Shown here: positions 7,550 to 16,100 of the stretch, piece after piece
Numbering within the stretch: the first letter of the stretch is position 1
Layout of the letters: every line of letters starts with the position of its first letter
Assembly (NCBI GenBank): GCA_040374085.1
Contig: JBEIVB010000040.1
Span: 1-21,602, forward strand
Length of the DNA: 21,602 nt
Reading direction: 5' to 3'
From: JBEIVB01 sp040374085
GTDB lineage: Bacteria; Bacteroidota; Bacteroidia; UBA4408
Made by a program: the position numbers and the translations under genes
The notes under the pieces: generated by a model
Told to the model about the DNA's origin: nothing
Seen by the model: only the letters and a program-made list of their open reading frames with translations
The model's database searches: none

Positions 7550-8200
7550 ATGCAAACCTTTCTTTGGTCCGATCTGGGAATAGAAGGCCTCAAGCTTTTG
7601 GTTTCTTTGGTTATTGGCGCCTTTCTCGGCTTGGAGCGTGAGTACCGCAGCAAAGCCGCTGGCTTCAGTACCATCACCCTCATCTGCATAGGTTCTACTT
7701 TGTTTACCATTGCCTCTCAACATCTGGGAGCCAACGGGCAAACCGATCGTATCGCTTCCAACATCATCACCGGTATTGGGTTTATTGGTGCAGGCATCAT
7801 TTTCAAAAATGAGCTCTCTGTTTCTGGATTGACCACTGCGGCAACCATCTGGATTGCTGCAGCGTTGGGGATGTTGGTGGGCAACGATGAGTTTTTACTT
7901 GCCTTTGCCGCTTTTGTGGTGGTGATGTTCGTTTTGTCTGTTTTTGACAAACTGAAATATTATGTTGATGTTATCCATCAGGAGCGCACCTACAAGATGA
8001 TTTTCGATCTCAACCGAACCAGCAGCGCTCAACTCGAAGAAATGTGCAAAGCAGTGGGATTGAATGTAAAAAAAATCAAAGAATACAGATCGGAATCCAT
8101 CGTGAGCGTTTACCTTCAGGTAAGCGGTTCCTTGGAAAAACAAATGCGGTTGAACCAACAATTGTTGGAATCCAATACCATTCAATCTTTTGAGTACTAA
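7550..8200 (+). CDS. MgtC/SapB family membrane protein
   Basis: A 216-residue protein with four or five membrane helices in residues 10-135 and a soluble C-terminal domain (about 137-216), the standard MgtC layout. Signature segments are present: GLERE (27-31), the glycine-rich GIGFIGAGII (75-84) and GLTTAATIW (93-101). MgtC proteins of pathogens modulate the F-type ATP synthase and magnesium homeostasis; the role of environmental homologues is less clear. It follows the 92-residue gene by six bases. Its stop overlaps the stop of the convergent mlaF-like gene by four bases. Family assignment is firm. No P-type Mg ATPase (MgtA/B) gene is nearby. Confidence 0.92.
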   Translation: MQTFLWSDLGIEGLKLLVSLVIGAFLGLEREYRSKAAGFSTITLICIGSTLFTIASQHLGANGQTDRIASNIITGIGFIGAGIIFKNELSVSGLTTAATIWIAAALGMLVGNDEFLLAFAAFVVVMFVLSVFDKLKYYVDVIHQERTYKMIFDLNRTSSAQLEEMCKAVGLNVKKIKEYRSESIVSVYLQVSGSLEKQMRLNQQLLESNTIQSFEY

Positions 8201-8958
8201 GCTTGTTTCAGGCTGTTGCGTACACGCTGCATAAACGTAGAGGCATAAACAAATCGGTTGAGTTCAGCATTTTCAGAATGCAAGATCTCGCTTCTGTTGC
8301 CTTGCCACCATTTTTGCCCATTGAAAATAAACACCACATTTTCACCTATTTCTATAACAGAATTCATATCGTGGGTGATGACGATGGTGGTGATGCGGAG
8401 TTCCTCCGTAATCTGCCGAATGAGGTTGTCGATTAGGATGCTGGTTCGGGGATCTAGCCCAGAGTTGGGTTCGTCACAGAATAGGTAGCGCGGATTCATG
8501 CTTATGGCTCGCGCAATACCCACTCGCTTTTTCATGCCGCCCGAAAGCTCAGATGGATACAACTTCCCGGCGCTAGGCAGGTTAACACGCTCTAAGCAAA
8601 ACTGGGCTCGATCGCGCTTTTCTGCTTCGGTTTGGGTGGTAAACATCGATAAAGGAAAGATGATGTTCTCCTCTACCGTGAGCGAGTCAAAGAGAGCTCC
8701 ACCCTGGAACAACATCCCAATCTGTTTCCTTACCTCTTTTTTGCCATCAAAGTTCATAGCGGTAAAGCTGTGTCCATCATACAACACATCGCCGGCATCG
8801 GGTGGAAAAAGACCAACCATAATTTTGGTGAGTACGGTTTTGCCGCTTCCACTTTCACCGATGATCATGTTGGTTTTCCCCTCCAAAAACTTAATGGAGA
8901 TGTCTTGCAACACCTGCTTTTCGTTGAACGACTTGGAAATGCCTGTAACCTCAATCAC
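8197..8958 (-). CDS. mlaF: ABC transporter ATPase, MlaF-like
   Basis: The ATPase partner of an MCE-type lipid transporter. In Gram-negative bacteria MlaFE moves phospholipids between the inner and outer membranes. The 253-residue product carries Walker A GESGSGKT (34-41), Q-loop Q85, the ABC signature LSGGM (138-142), Walker B YLFCDEP with E163, and the H-loop H196. The LSGGMKKRVGIARAI sequence is typical of the MlaF subgroup. The start is GTG at 8956-8958: the upstream mlaE stop overlaps it in a GTGA, indicating translational coupling. No mlaD-type (MCE) gene follows, because the next gene downstream is convergent. Confidence 0.92.
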   Translation of the reverse strand: MIEVTGISKSFNEKQVLQDISIKFLEGKTNMIIGESGSGKTVLTKIMVGLFPPDAGDVLYDGHSFTAMNFDGKKEVRKQIGMLFQGGALFDSLTVEENIIFPLSMFTTQTEAEKRDRAQFCLERVNLPSAGKLYPSELSGGMKKRVGIARAISMNPRYLFCDEPNSGLDPRTSILIDNLIRQITEELRITTIVITHDMNSVIEIGENVVFIFNGQKWWQGNRSEILHSENAELNRFVYASTFMQRVRNSLKQA

Positions 8959-9695
8959 GACAATAAAATTTGGGTAATGATTACATTAAAAAGCAGAACC
9001 AAAATGCTGCTGTACACAACGGCTCGTGTAGATGAGCGGCCCACCTCCAAGGCACCTCCTCTTGTATAATATCCGTGATAGGCCGAAACACTGGTAATGA
9101 TGAATGCAAACACCACAGTTTTGAGCAAGGCATAGGTTACATTGAACGGCTTAAAATCATAGGTAATTCCATATATATATTCATAACTGGTTACAGCGTT
9201 TACGGCCACTCCGGCTAAGTATCCGCCCAGCAATCCGAGGAACATGGAAAGCACAATAAGGAACGGGAAAATCATAATGGCTGCCAGAATCTTCGGTAAA
9301 ACCAAATATCCTTTTGAGTTGATGCCCATAATTTCCAATGCATCAATCTGCTCGGTTACGCGCATGGTGCCTATTTCACCGGCAATGTTAGAGCCTACCT
9401 TGCCTGCCAGAATTAGGCAGACCACGGTAGGAGAAAATTCCAGAATGATGATGTCGCGGGTAGAAACGCCAACCGCATACAAAGGAATCCAAGGGCTTTC
9501 GAAACCAAAGGCAGACTGTATGCAAATTACCGCACCCATGAAAACCGAAATGATGGAAACAATGCCCAGTGAGCCAATGCCAATGCTGTCTATTTCCTTA
9601 ACCGTTTGTTGTCGGTAAATAGACCACCGCTCGGGTCTCTTAAAGATGACCGACAGGAAGATGTAAAATTTGCCTAGGTGTTGCAACCATTGCAT
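8955..9695 (-). CDS. mlaE: Lipid-transport permease, MlaE-like
   Basis: The inner-membrane permease of the Mla/MCE lipid transporter, 246 residues with about five to six membrane helices. The family hallmark is clear: AGKVGSNIAGEIGTMRVTEQ followed by IDALEIMG, just after an EFSPTVV segment. An in-frame ATG further upstream (9737) would add fourteen cysteine- and leucine-rich residues. The ATG at 9693-9695 gives the usual N-terminus, a short amphipathic stretch ahead of the first helix, and is preferred. It overlaps mlaF by four bases. Divergent from the serine hydrolase gene, whose ATG lies 60 bases away. Confidence 0.92.
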   Translation of the reverse strand: MQWLQHLGKFYIFLSVIFKRPERWSIYRQQTVKEIDSIGIGSLGIVSIISVFMGAVICIQSAFGFESPWIPLYAVGVSTRDIIILEFSPTVVCLILAGKVGSNIAGEIGTMRVTEQIDALEIMGINSKGYLVLPKILAAIMIFPFLIVLSMFLGLLGGYLAGVAVNAVTSYEYIYGITYDFKPFNVTYALLKTVVFAFIITSVSAYHGYYTRGGALEVGRSSTRAVVYSSILVLLFNVIITQILLS

Positions 9696-9742
9696 GGTCA
9701 ACGAAAGTAGGAAAAAACAAGGGGCTGCGCACTCCACTCTGT

Positions 9743-9750
9743 TACCTTTG
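9743..9750 (+). promoter_or_regulatory. -7 element almost touching the serine hydrolase start codon
   Basis: TACCTTTG is a perfect match to TAnnTTTG and ends four bases before the ATG at 9755. With the usual spacing to the start site, the transcript would begin at or next to the start codon. No TTG is visible 19-21 bases upstream, which weakens the call. Confidence 0.4.
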
Positions 9751-9754
9751 GGTT

Positions 9755-11056
9755 ATGGCGCGTTTTAAACCCTTGATTTTGTTGATGTTCATCTTTGTGC
9801 TCGTCTGGGAAACAACCTGGGCAGGGTCTCCAAAGTTGCGCAGCAAACAGCCATCTACCGATGTGCTATTTCCCAGTCTGTTCAAGCAATGGGCCGATAG
9901 CCTCAAACCTGTGGTAGATAATCCAAGTAAGTACGAGCTACAGATCATTTTTACCCGCATACACCGCGATGCAAGCGGCTTGCCGCGTTTTGAACCGCAT
10001 CGTTATCGAGTTAAAAAGCGATATTACTTCTATCCCGCGAGCCTAGTGAAGCTGCCGGTTTCCATCTTGGCGCTCACGAAGTTGGATGAATACCAACTTC
10101 CCGGATTGGATCGCAATACAACCGTTTTCACCGATTCGGCTGCTCCATGCCAGCAGCGTGTGCATGCTGATTCCACAGCCGAAACTGCTTTGCCCAGTAT
10201 TGGAAACTACATAAAACGTATGATGCTGGTGAGCGATAATTTCAGCTACAGCAGAGTGTATGAGTTTCTCGGACGCGATTTTCTTAAAACCGAACTGAAT
10301 CGAGTTGGGTTACCGGGAACGCGGATTGTACATCGCTTCGATGGCAACTGCTCTTTTGCTGAGAACGGTGTGCTGAATCCAATGACGTTTTTGGGTCCTC
10401 GCGGCGACACGTTGCTTCGTATTCCATTACGCATCACAGGGTTGCTCTCCCCACATCCACTCGGTCGCATTCGAAAGGGTAGGGGGCAGCAGTTGCCAAA
10501 CGGGCGGATGGTAAGACGGCCAAAGGACTTTACTCAGGCAAATTATCTGAGCCTCGAAGATGCAGACGGCATTTTGAAACGTCTCGTAATGCCGGAAGCT
10601 TTTGCCAAACAACAGCGCTTTCGCCTGTCTACCAAAGACCGCGATTTTCTTTTGAGCCAAATGGGAAAGTGGCCAAGGGAGAGCATTTTTCCGCATTACC
10701 CTGATTCTGTTTTTGAAGACAGCCATAAGAAGTACCTGGTTTATGGAGATGTTCATGGAAAAATAAATTCCGATTCCATCCGCATTTTCAACGTGGTTGG
10801 CCTGTCGTATGGCTATATGTCTGATTGTGCTTATGTTATAGATGCTGCTCAGGGCGTTGAGTTTTTCATCAGCGTTAGCTTATATGTAAACTCAGATGGC
10901 ATCATCAACGATGGTAAGTATGAATACCAACAAATCGGATTCCCGTTTCTCTCGAGGTTGGGAAGGATACTGTATCGGATGGAACGAGATCGGCCCAAAA
11001 CAATCAAGCCGGATCTAAACCATTGGATGAACCTGATTAAGACAGACTCTCTTTAA
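9755..11056 (+). CDS. Exported class A-like serine hydrolase with degenerate third motif
   Basis: A 433-residue protein with a signal peptide (hydrophobic 6-19, likely cleavage near WAG at 22-24) and a beta-lactamase class A-like core. SLVK (S96-K99) sits in a YPASLVKLP context and SDN is at 160-162, both as in class A enzymes. The position where KTG is expected reads VVG (347-349), without the lysine, in a segment VVGLSYGYMSDCAYV that otherwise follows the family pattern. About 110 extra residues between the SDN box and this strand, including a basic stretch near 239-256, make it longer than typical class A enzymes. It is therefore more likely a cell-wall-related hydrolase, or a binding protein, than a resistance enzyme. 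Its stop overlaps the convergent HIT gene stop by four bases (TTAA). Confidence 0.8.
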   Translation: MARFKPLILLMFIFVLVWETTWAGSPKLRSKQPSTDVLFPSLFKQWADSLKPVVDNPSKYELQIIFTRIHRDASGLPRFEPHRYRVKKRYYFYPASLVKLPVSILALTKLDEYQLPGLDRNTTVFTDSAAPCQQRVHADSTAETALPSIGNYIKRMMLVSDNFSYSRVYEFLGRDFLKTELNRVGLPGTRIVHRFDGNCSFAENGVLNPMTFLGPRGDTLLRIPLRITGLLSPHPLGRIRKGRGQQLPNGRMVRRPKDFTQANYLSLEDADGILKRLVMPEAFAKQQRFRLSTKDRDFLLSQMGKWPRESIFPHYPDSVFEDSHKKYLVYGDVHGKINSDSIRIFNVVGLSYGYMSDCAYVIDAAQGVEFFISVSLYVNSDGIINDGKYEYQQIGFPFLSRLGRILYRMERDRPKTIKPDLNHWMNLIKTDSL

Positions 11057-11448
11057 CGCAAAAAAAGCCGGATGCGCTCGGCTGCTTCTGCCAATGATTC
11101 GGGGGATGGAGAAAGTTTAGGCCGGGAAAAATTCAGATCGTTAACAGTCTGCATGGGAACCAAGTGTACATGGGCATGTGGCACTTCCAAGCCTATTACA
11201 CTAAGGCCTACTTTTCTACAAGGAAAGGCCTGGCCAATGGCCTTGGCAATGGGTTGTGCAAAAACAAGGATGCCTGAAAGCTCCTCTGCACTTAGGTCGA
11301 AAAAATAATCGGTTTCTTTTTTGGGTATCACCAAGACATGGCCAATTGCCTGTGGAAATACATCTAGAAAAGCAAGAAACTGCTCATCTTCAGCTATTCT
11401 ATAGCAAGGTATTTCGCCTTGAACAATTTTGGTGAATAAACTGGCCAT
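11053..11448 (-). CDS. HIT family nucleotide hydrolase/transferase
   Basis: A 131-residue histidine-triad protein, the usual size. The motif HAHVHLVP (H91, H93, H95) contains the nucleophilic histidine in the middle. The N-terminal SLFTKIVQGEIPCYRIAED segment and the GHVLVIPKKE strand are typical of Hint/HinT-like enzymes, which split nucleoside phosphoramidates and related adenylates. The ATG lies seven bases after the greA stop, an arrangement common in Bacteroidota, so it should be the second gene of a greA transcript. The last codons run through a terminator hairpin. Confidence 0.95.
   Translation of the reverse strand: MASLFTKIVQGEIPCYRIAEDEQFLAFLDVFPQAIGHVLVIPKKETDYFFDLSAEELSGILVFAQPIAKAIGQAFPCRKVGLSVIGLEVPHAHVHLVPMQTVNDLNFSRPKLSPSPESLAEAAERIRLFLR
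11060..11083 (-). terminator. Terminator embedded in the 3' end of the HIT gene
   Basis: On the minus strand AGCCG, an eight-base loop, CGGCT and then a run of seven T (including the last stem base) are seen. The U-tract is read as the Leu-Phe-Leu codons just before the final Arg and the stop. The stem is only five base pairs, so its strength is uncertain, but position and T-run fit the end of the greA-HIT transcript. Confidence 0.5.
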
Positions 11449-11455
11449 GCCCAGG

Positions 11456-11932
11456 TTACCGTGATATCTCCAGTACCTCGAAATTGAGAATCATGCCGGA
11501 TGGAACCTTTATTTCGGCCAACTCCCCCAATCGCTTACCCAGTAAACCTTTGCCAATGGGAGAATCAACGGATATCTTGCCTAACTTGAAGTCTGCCTCA
11601 TTTTCCGGAACCAGCGTGTAGGTCACCACCGCTCCATCTTTTTTGTTCTTAAGCTTTACGCGGCTCAAAATCAAAATTTTTGAACCATCCAACTTAGACT
11701 CATCAATGATCTTTGCGTTGCGGATGGTTTCCTCCATCTTGGAAATTTTCAATTCCAACAGCCCTTGGGCATCTTTTGCAGCATCGTATTCTGCATTTTC
11801 AGAGAGGTCACCTTTGTCGCGCGCTTCCGCAATCTGGTTTGAAATGCGGGGACGCTCCACAGTTACCATTTGATGAAGCTCCTCCTTAAGTTTTTTCAGG
11901 CCCTCCTCGGTAAAATAATTCGATTGGCTCAT
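11456..11932 (-). CDS. greA: Transcription elongation factor GreA
   Basis: GreA rescues backtracked RNA polymerase by stimulating transcript cleavage through the secondary channel. The 158-residue protein has full length: an N-terminal coiled coil (about 10-75) with the conserved tip GDLSENAEYDAAK, where D42 and E45 are the two acidic catalytic residues, and a C-terminal FKBP-like domain with DSPIGKGLLGKRLGE. The ATG at 11930-11932 is supported by the standard N-terminus. A consensus promoter overlaps the end of the upstream PorV-like gene, and a strong terminator hairpin lies between that promoter and the start codon. HIT follows seven bases downstream. Confidence 0.98.
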   Translation of the reverse strand: MSQSNYFTEEGLKKLKEELHQMVTVERPRISNQIAEARDKGDLSENAEYDAAKDAQGLLELKISKMEETIRNAKIIDESKLDGSKILILSRVKLKNKKDGAVVTYTLVPENEADFKLGKISVDSPIGKGLLGKRLGELAEIKVPSGMILNFEVLEISR

Positions 11933-11941
11933 GGCATAGTC

Positions 11942-11977
11942 AAAAAAAGAAAGAATCCCGGCGTTTCCACCGGGACT
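11942..11977 (-). terminator. Strong intrinsic terminator between porV-like gene and greA
   Basis: On the minus strand TCCCGGTG, loop GAAA, CGCCGGGA form an 8-base-pair stem with a GNRA tetraloop. It is extendable by two weaker pairs and followed by CTTTCTTTTTTTG. The U-tract ends ten bases before the greA ATG. It closes the receptor/surface-protein/PorV-like unit but also lies inside the predicted greA leader. Confidence 0.85.
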
Positions 11978-11982
11978 CTTGG

Positions 11983-12014
11983 CAAATATACGTCAAAATA
12001 GAATTAGAGGCCAA
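11983..12014 (-). promoter_or_regulatory. Consensus promoter for greA
   Basis: On the minus strand TTG (12014-12012), 21 bases, then TATATTTG (11990-11983), a full match to TTG-N19-21-TAnnTTTG. The TTG lies in the last codons of the PorV-like gene. The start site should fall about 11976-11979, at the base of the terminator hairpin. Confidence 0.55.
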
Positions 12015-13065
12015 CCCTGATTCCAATGGAGTGGCTGCCGCTGAATGGATTGCTCGTGCGATACGAGTAGTCGATTCCAAGCAACGCACCAGCCTTATTC
12101 AAAGGAAGTTCGAAACTTGCCCCGGTGCAAAGCCCGGTTAGTGCGGTGGTGCGGTTTGCATCGCTGGTTATTTCATTCTCGTAAGCATATGCCGCTCGAA
12201 CACTGAACATATTCTTGAATGCATATTCACCTCCAACAAGTATTCCATCACGGGTGTAGGAGTTGGATAGGAAAGCAGCAGATGCCGTAATGCGATGATC
12301 TGTTTTTTCTTTGCTCAGGTAAAAATCGTAAGCACCACCAATGCTCAAACTAGAAGGCAAATCGAATTTAGCAGAGCGCTGCTCAACCGTTATGGAATTA
12401 CCATTGGCCAATGTGGCCCTGAGTGAATTACCATCCCCACTGAAACTCATGGGCGTGCCAACGTTGCGGAGAGAAATACCAAAATGTACTTCTTTTCTTT
12501 TTCCTGTAACGTATTGTATCCCAGCATCCAATGCCACTCCTGTAGCACTCATGTTGGCAATGGATTCATTTAATACTTTGAGGTTAACGCCACCATAGAT
12601 GCTGTTTGAAAACTCTTTGGCATACGAAACATTGATGGTGAGAAAGCGTGGGGTGAAGTTTCCAATGCCTCCTCCAGGATTATCTACTGTGGTGCGTTGG
12701 ATGTCGCCAAAGTTCATGGAGGTGAATCCAAACCCTAATACACTTGATGATCCAATGCGTTGAGATAGACCAAGTGCGTTTAGGTTGATTCCCGATCCGG
12801 CCAACCAATTGGTCCGCACGAAGGAAAGCTCGGTGCGTTTGGTAAATGCCAAGCCGGCAACATTTAAAAATTGAGCATCAAGGCCTTTTACAGAAGCTAC
12901 GTTAGATGATGCCAAGCCAGAACTGCGGGCCCATGGATTAATCAACAATTCCGATGCGCCTGCTTGACCTGCACGGTCCTTGTTGCCGGCAAAACTTTCC
13001 CCGGACTGGAACACCAGAAGTCCGCAACAAAGGGCACTGGCGATGAGCTTGTATGTTTGTTTCAT
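12004..13065 (-). CDS. PorV/PorQ family outer-membrane barrel protein
   Basis: A 353-residue protein with a signal peptide (1 to about 26, ending SFA-G) and alternating amphipathic strands down to a C-terminal IGIRVGL, consistent with an outer-membrane beta-barrel. It follows the PorV/PorQ family pattern, with a small-residue-rich N-terminus (GASELLINPWARSSGLA) and GLAFTKRTELSFVRTNW early in the barrel. PorV is the T9SS component that shuttles cargo to the cell-surface attachment complex; paralogues like this one often sit beside particular cargo genes. The frame is open upstream to 13203, but the ATG at 13063-13065 gives the signal peptide and follows the intergenic hairpin, so it is chosen. 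Whether it is the main PorV or a dedicated paralogue cannot be told here. Confidence 0.82.
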   Translation of the reverse strand: MKQTYKLIASALCCGLLVFQSGESFAGNKDRAGQAGASELLINPWARSSGLASSNVASVKGLDAQFLNVAGLAFTKRTELSFVRTNWLAGSGINLNALGLSQRIGSSSVLGFGFTSMNFGDIQRTTVDNPGGGIGNFTPRFLTINVSYAKEFSNSIYGGVNLKVLNESIANMSATGVALDAGIQYVTGKRKEVHFGISLRNVGTPMSFSGDGNSLRATLANGNSITVEQRSAKFDLPSSLSIGGAYDFYLSKEKTDHRITASAAFLSNSYTRDGILVGGEYAFKNMFSVRAAYAYENEITSDANRTTALTGLCTGASFELPLNKAGALLGIDYSYRTSNPFSGSHSIGIRVGL

Positions 13066-13090
13066 ATCGAGCGTTTTTCTTGGGTAAAAC

Positions 13091-13114
13091 GGGGCTCCGC
13101 AAAAGCGGAACCCC
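13091..13114 (-). terminator. Strong intergenic hairpin between surface-protein gene and porV-like gene
   Basis: GGGGTTCCGC, loop TTTT, GCGGAGCCCC on the minus strand: a 10-base-pair stem with one G-T pair. Only a short T-run (GTTTTA) follows, so termination is probably partial. It may reduce PorV-like expression, or protect the 3' end of the upstream message. Confidence 0.6.
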
Positions 13115-13129
13115 ATGTTTTGATTTTGC

Positions 13130-16100
13130 TTAGAAGGAATCAAGGTCAATTGGACGCAATGAACCAAACCACTTAATGGTTCGCTCGCCCACATCCGGTA
13201 CATTCACATGAATTAGATAAAGTCCACCTGAAATAGGAATGCCGGCTTGGTTCTTTAAATCCCAATCCAAGAAGGTGCGGCTGTTGTCGTCTTTGTTAAA
13301 TCTACGCACCAAAGTTCCCGAAACGGTGTAAATGGAGACTACACACTTTTGAGGAAGATTTACAATCTTAATGCGATTGTCCAACTGATTCACTTCATAC
13401 TCAGAGAATGCATAGTATGGATTTGGAACCACGTTAATCAATTCCAAACCGTTTTTCGCAATCCCTGCATTGTTGAACAAGGTGGCGAGTCCATTCGTAT
13501 TGAATCCATAGCGTGGGAAGTCTCCGTTCTGGGCAGTGGATATCTTCGAGGTATTGAAAGGATCGTACAAGTTTAAACCTGGTGGCAATGGCTGAATGTA
13601 GTTGGCGTTTCCAGAGAAGAACCTGCTGTATGGACGATTCACCCTCAGACGAAGGCGCGCATCGCATGCCAACAGTTTCTTGTTCGTGGCCAGTAATGGA
13701 AAGGCAACCCACATAGCATCACGGAATACCTGCTGCTTTTGGCTGGTATAGGATGGAGAGGTACGGTTGTTCATTTTATTGTAAACAAAGGCACCTGCAT
13801 CATACTCAGAAATACTGGTAGGTGAAGGGTTGTTTATGGAGCTCGGAAGGGTATTGAAGGTGTTGTGACCAAACACATAAATGGTATGGTAACCACCAAA
13901 ACGAACGTTGAAGAACTGATCACGCGTGCTGGATGTTGGATTCCATAACATGTCGTTTCCGTTCTCACCAACAAGGAAAGAGGCTTCACCAAAAGCCATA
14001 TTTAGGCGTTCTCCTGTTTCAAGGTTTATTGCATAGCCTGGGAACCATCCCATTCCTGTTTCACCAATATAATTGGCCGCTTCCGGATCGCTTGGATTGT
14101 TAGCTCCTCCTTGATCCACCGTCTTTCCGTTTTTGTCAACCGATTTGTGCGCGCGCAAATCAAACTTGCTAACACCGCCCTCAGACAATGCAGTTTCATC
14201 GGTCATCTCTAGAACAGGACAACGCGTCCACTTGGTTTTATCGTTCGTGAATACGATGTCAACGCTGGAGATGTTTTGTAGACGATTGGTGAAAAGGGCA
14301 TTTGTGCTTGGACTTGCCCCAAGATTTAAGCTGCCCCACGTTACTCCAAATGCTTCGCTGCTTCCCAAACGGTAAGGCGCAACCGTGCCTTCCAACAACT
14401 TCTCGTAAACTTGAGCATCGTCGAACCCTTGGTAATCTCCGTACTTAGGACCAGTGGTGATGTTTGCATCCGGAGCAATGGTGCCCGAACGAATCCAGTT
14501 CTCCTCTGTTTTTCCGTCTTGATCGGCCAAACCGGAAAGCCAACGCTGAGTGTTATCAGCAAAAGAAATGGTGGCGTTGATGAAGCCGTTGTTTTGATTC
14601 GCAATTGAAGTGGAATTCCCGGGTAAATCATATTGCTTCATGGTAATGGATATACCCAAATCAGGCAATACCTGCTCTGTACCCATTAAGATGGATGTAT
14701 CCGCCAAGAACACTTGGCCGGAACCCTTCTCTGTTAATTCCCAACGGGCAATGTTCACCAAATTCGGTGCATTCTTTGCCCTTCGAATGATGTTTTGCCC
14801 GTTTGTAGCTTTACCTGCATAAATCAGGGTATCCGACAAGAAACCAATTTTGCGGTACACAAACTCGGTAGTTACGCTTACAAAAGACGCAGAGTCGTTT
14901 GAGGTTCCTTCGACTACAGCTTTTGGAACCAGAGCATAACCAACCAATCGTATTTCATAATCGCCGGCTTTTACGTTCAGCGGATCTACCACTTTAACGC
15001 CAACCGGACCAGCTCCGCCTTTGTAAACAACCTGGCGCAAAGTCTCGGTGAAATTCGTGCCAGCCGCTAATACCTTTGCTTCATACTCTGGGGACAAGTC
15101 GGTTTCTAAACCTGCATTGCCTTGACCTTCCAAGCGGGTTATTTCCGGACCCATTCCGTAACTCGCTTGTGCAATCAAACCATTCGACTCAACAGCAGGA
15201 ATGTGCGGAATTAAAGTATAAGTTGTACGGTTACGGCGGCCAAGAAAGAACGGTGTCTTTTGGCCATCAAGAGCAGTTGGATCAAGTGGATTAAAGGTTT
15301 TGAAGTTGTTGTGCGCATAGGACACTACAGTGTAGTAATACTTCTTGAAATTCACCAAACGAGCACCAGGGGTAAAGGCATCTTGGGTAAAACTAAAGGA
15401 GTGGCGTATGCCCTTGTCCTCACCCACAACCATTTCGGTTGGCACAGATGCACCCAATGAAGGATCGTTGATGTAGTTGATTAAGCGCTTCACACCATCC
15501 TTAATGTCGCACTGAGCTACTATGCGCGCTGCATCCGGATTGCGCAAATCTGTTACGGTTGCGTTGGCCAATTGATAGATGATGTAACCCTGGAATCGGT
15601 AGAAGCGCAGAGAATCAACAACGCCTACGATGTTCGCATCGATTTCGGCATAAGACTCATTGAAGTTGTTCGAACGACGACTGTTGCTCAGCATCAAGAT
15701 TACTTCACGATCCAATTCTTGAGTAGCAACATCCGGAGCATCTGGCCCATCCAATACTTTAAAGCAGTTATCGAATAATGCCTGAGCTTTAACATCCACA
15801 ACCTTCAAAAGCAACACGCTTTCTTTTGCAGTTCCTTGAGCGCGAGCCCAAACAGCACCTGTTGTTACGCGGTTTACTGCACCCGGCTTAAGGGTAAAAG
15901 GACCAGCAGATTGAATCACACGCCAGTCATCGGCAATGTTCATTTCCCAGTTCTGTGAAGTAAAATCCGGATCGGTTGTCCATGGAACCGCGAAGCTACA
16001 AGGCGGGCCACTGTTGTAACCAGATCCACCGTAGGTTAGAGGAGTACCATCCTTCCAAAGGGCGCGCATGTAGTTGTAAAAATGAATGGCATTGAATGGG

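Noticed and set aside
9702..9709. Minus-strand TACTTTCG as an mlaE promoter
   Set aside because: One mismatch to TAnnTTTG, no TTG at the right distance, and only seven bases from the ATG. Too weak to list.
13066..13203. N-terminal extension of the PorV-like protein
   Set aside because: It overlaps the end of the surface-protein gene, passes through the hairpin, and would bury the signal peptide.
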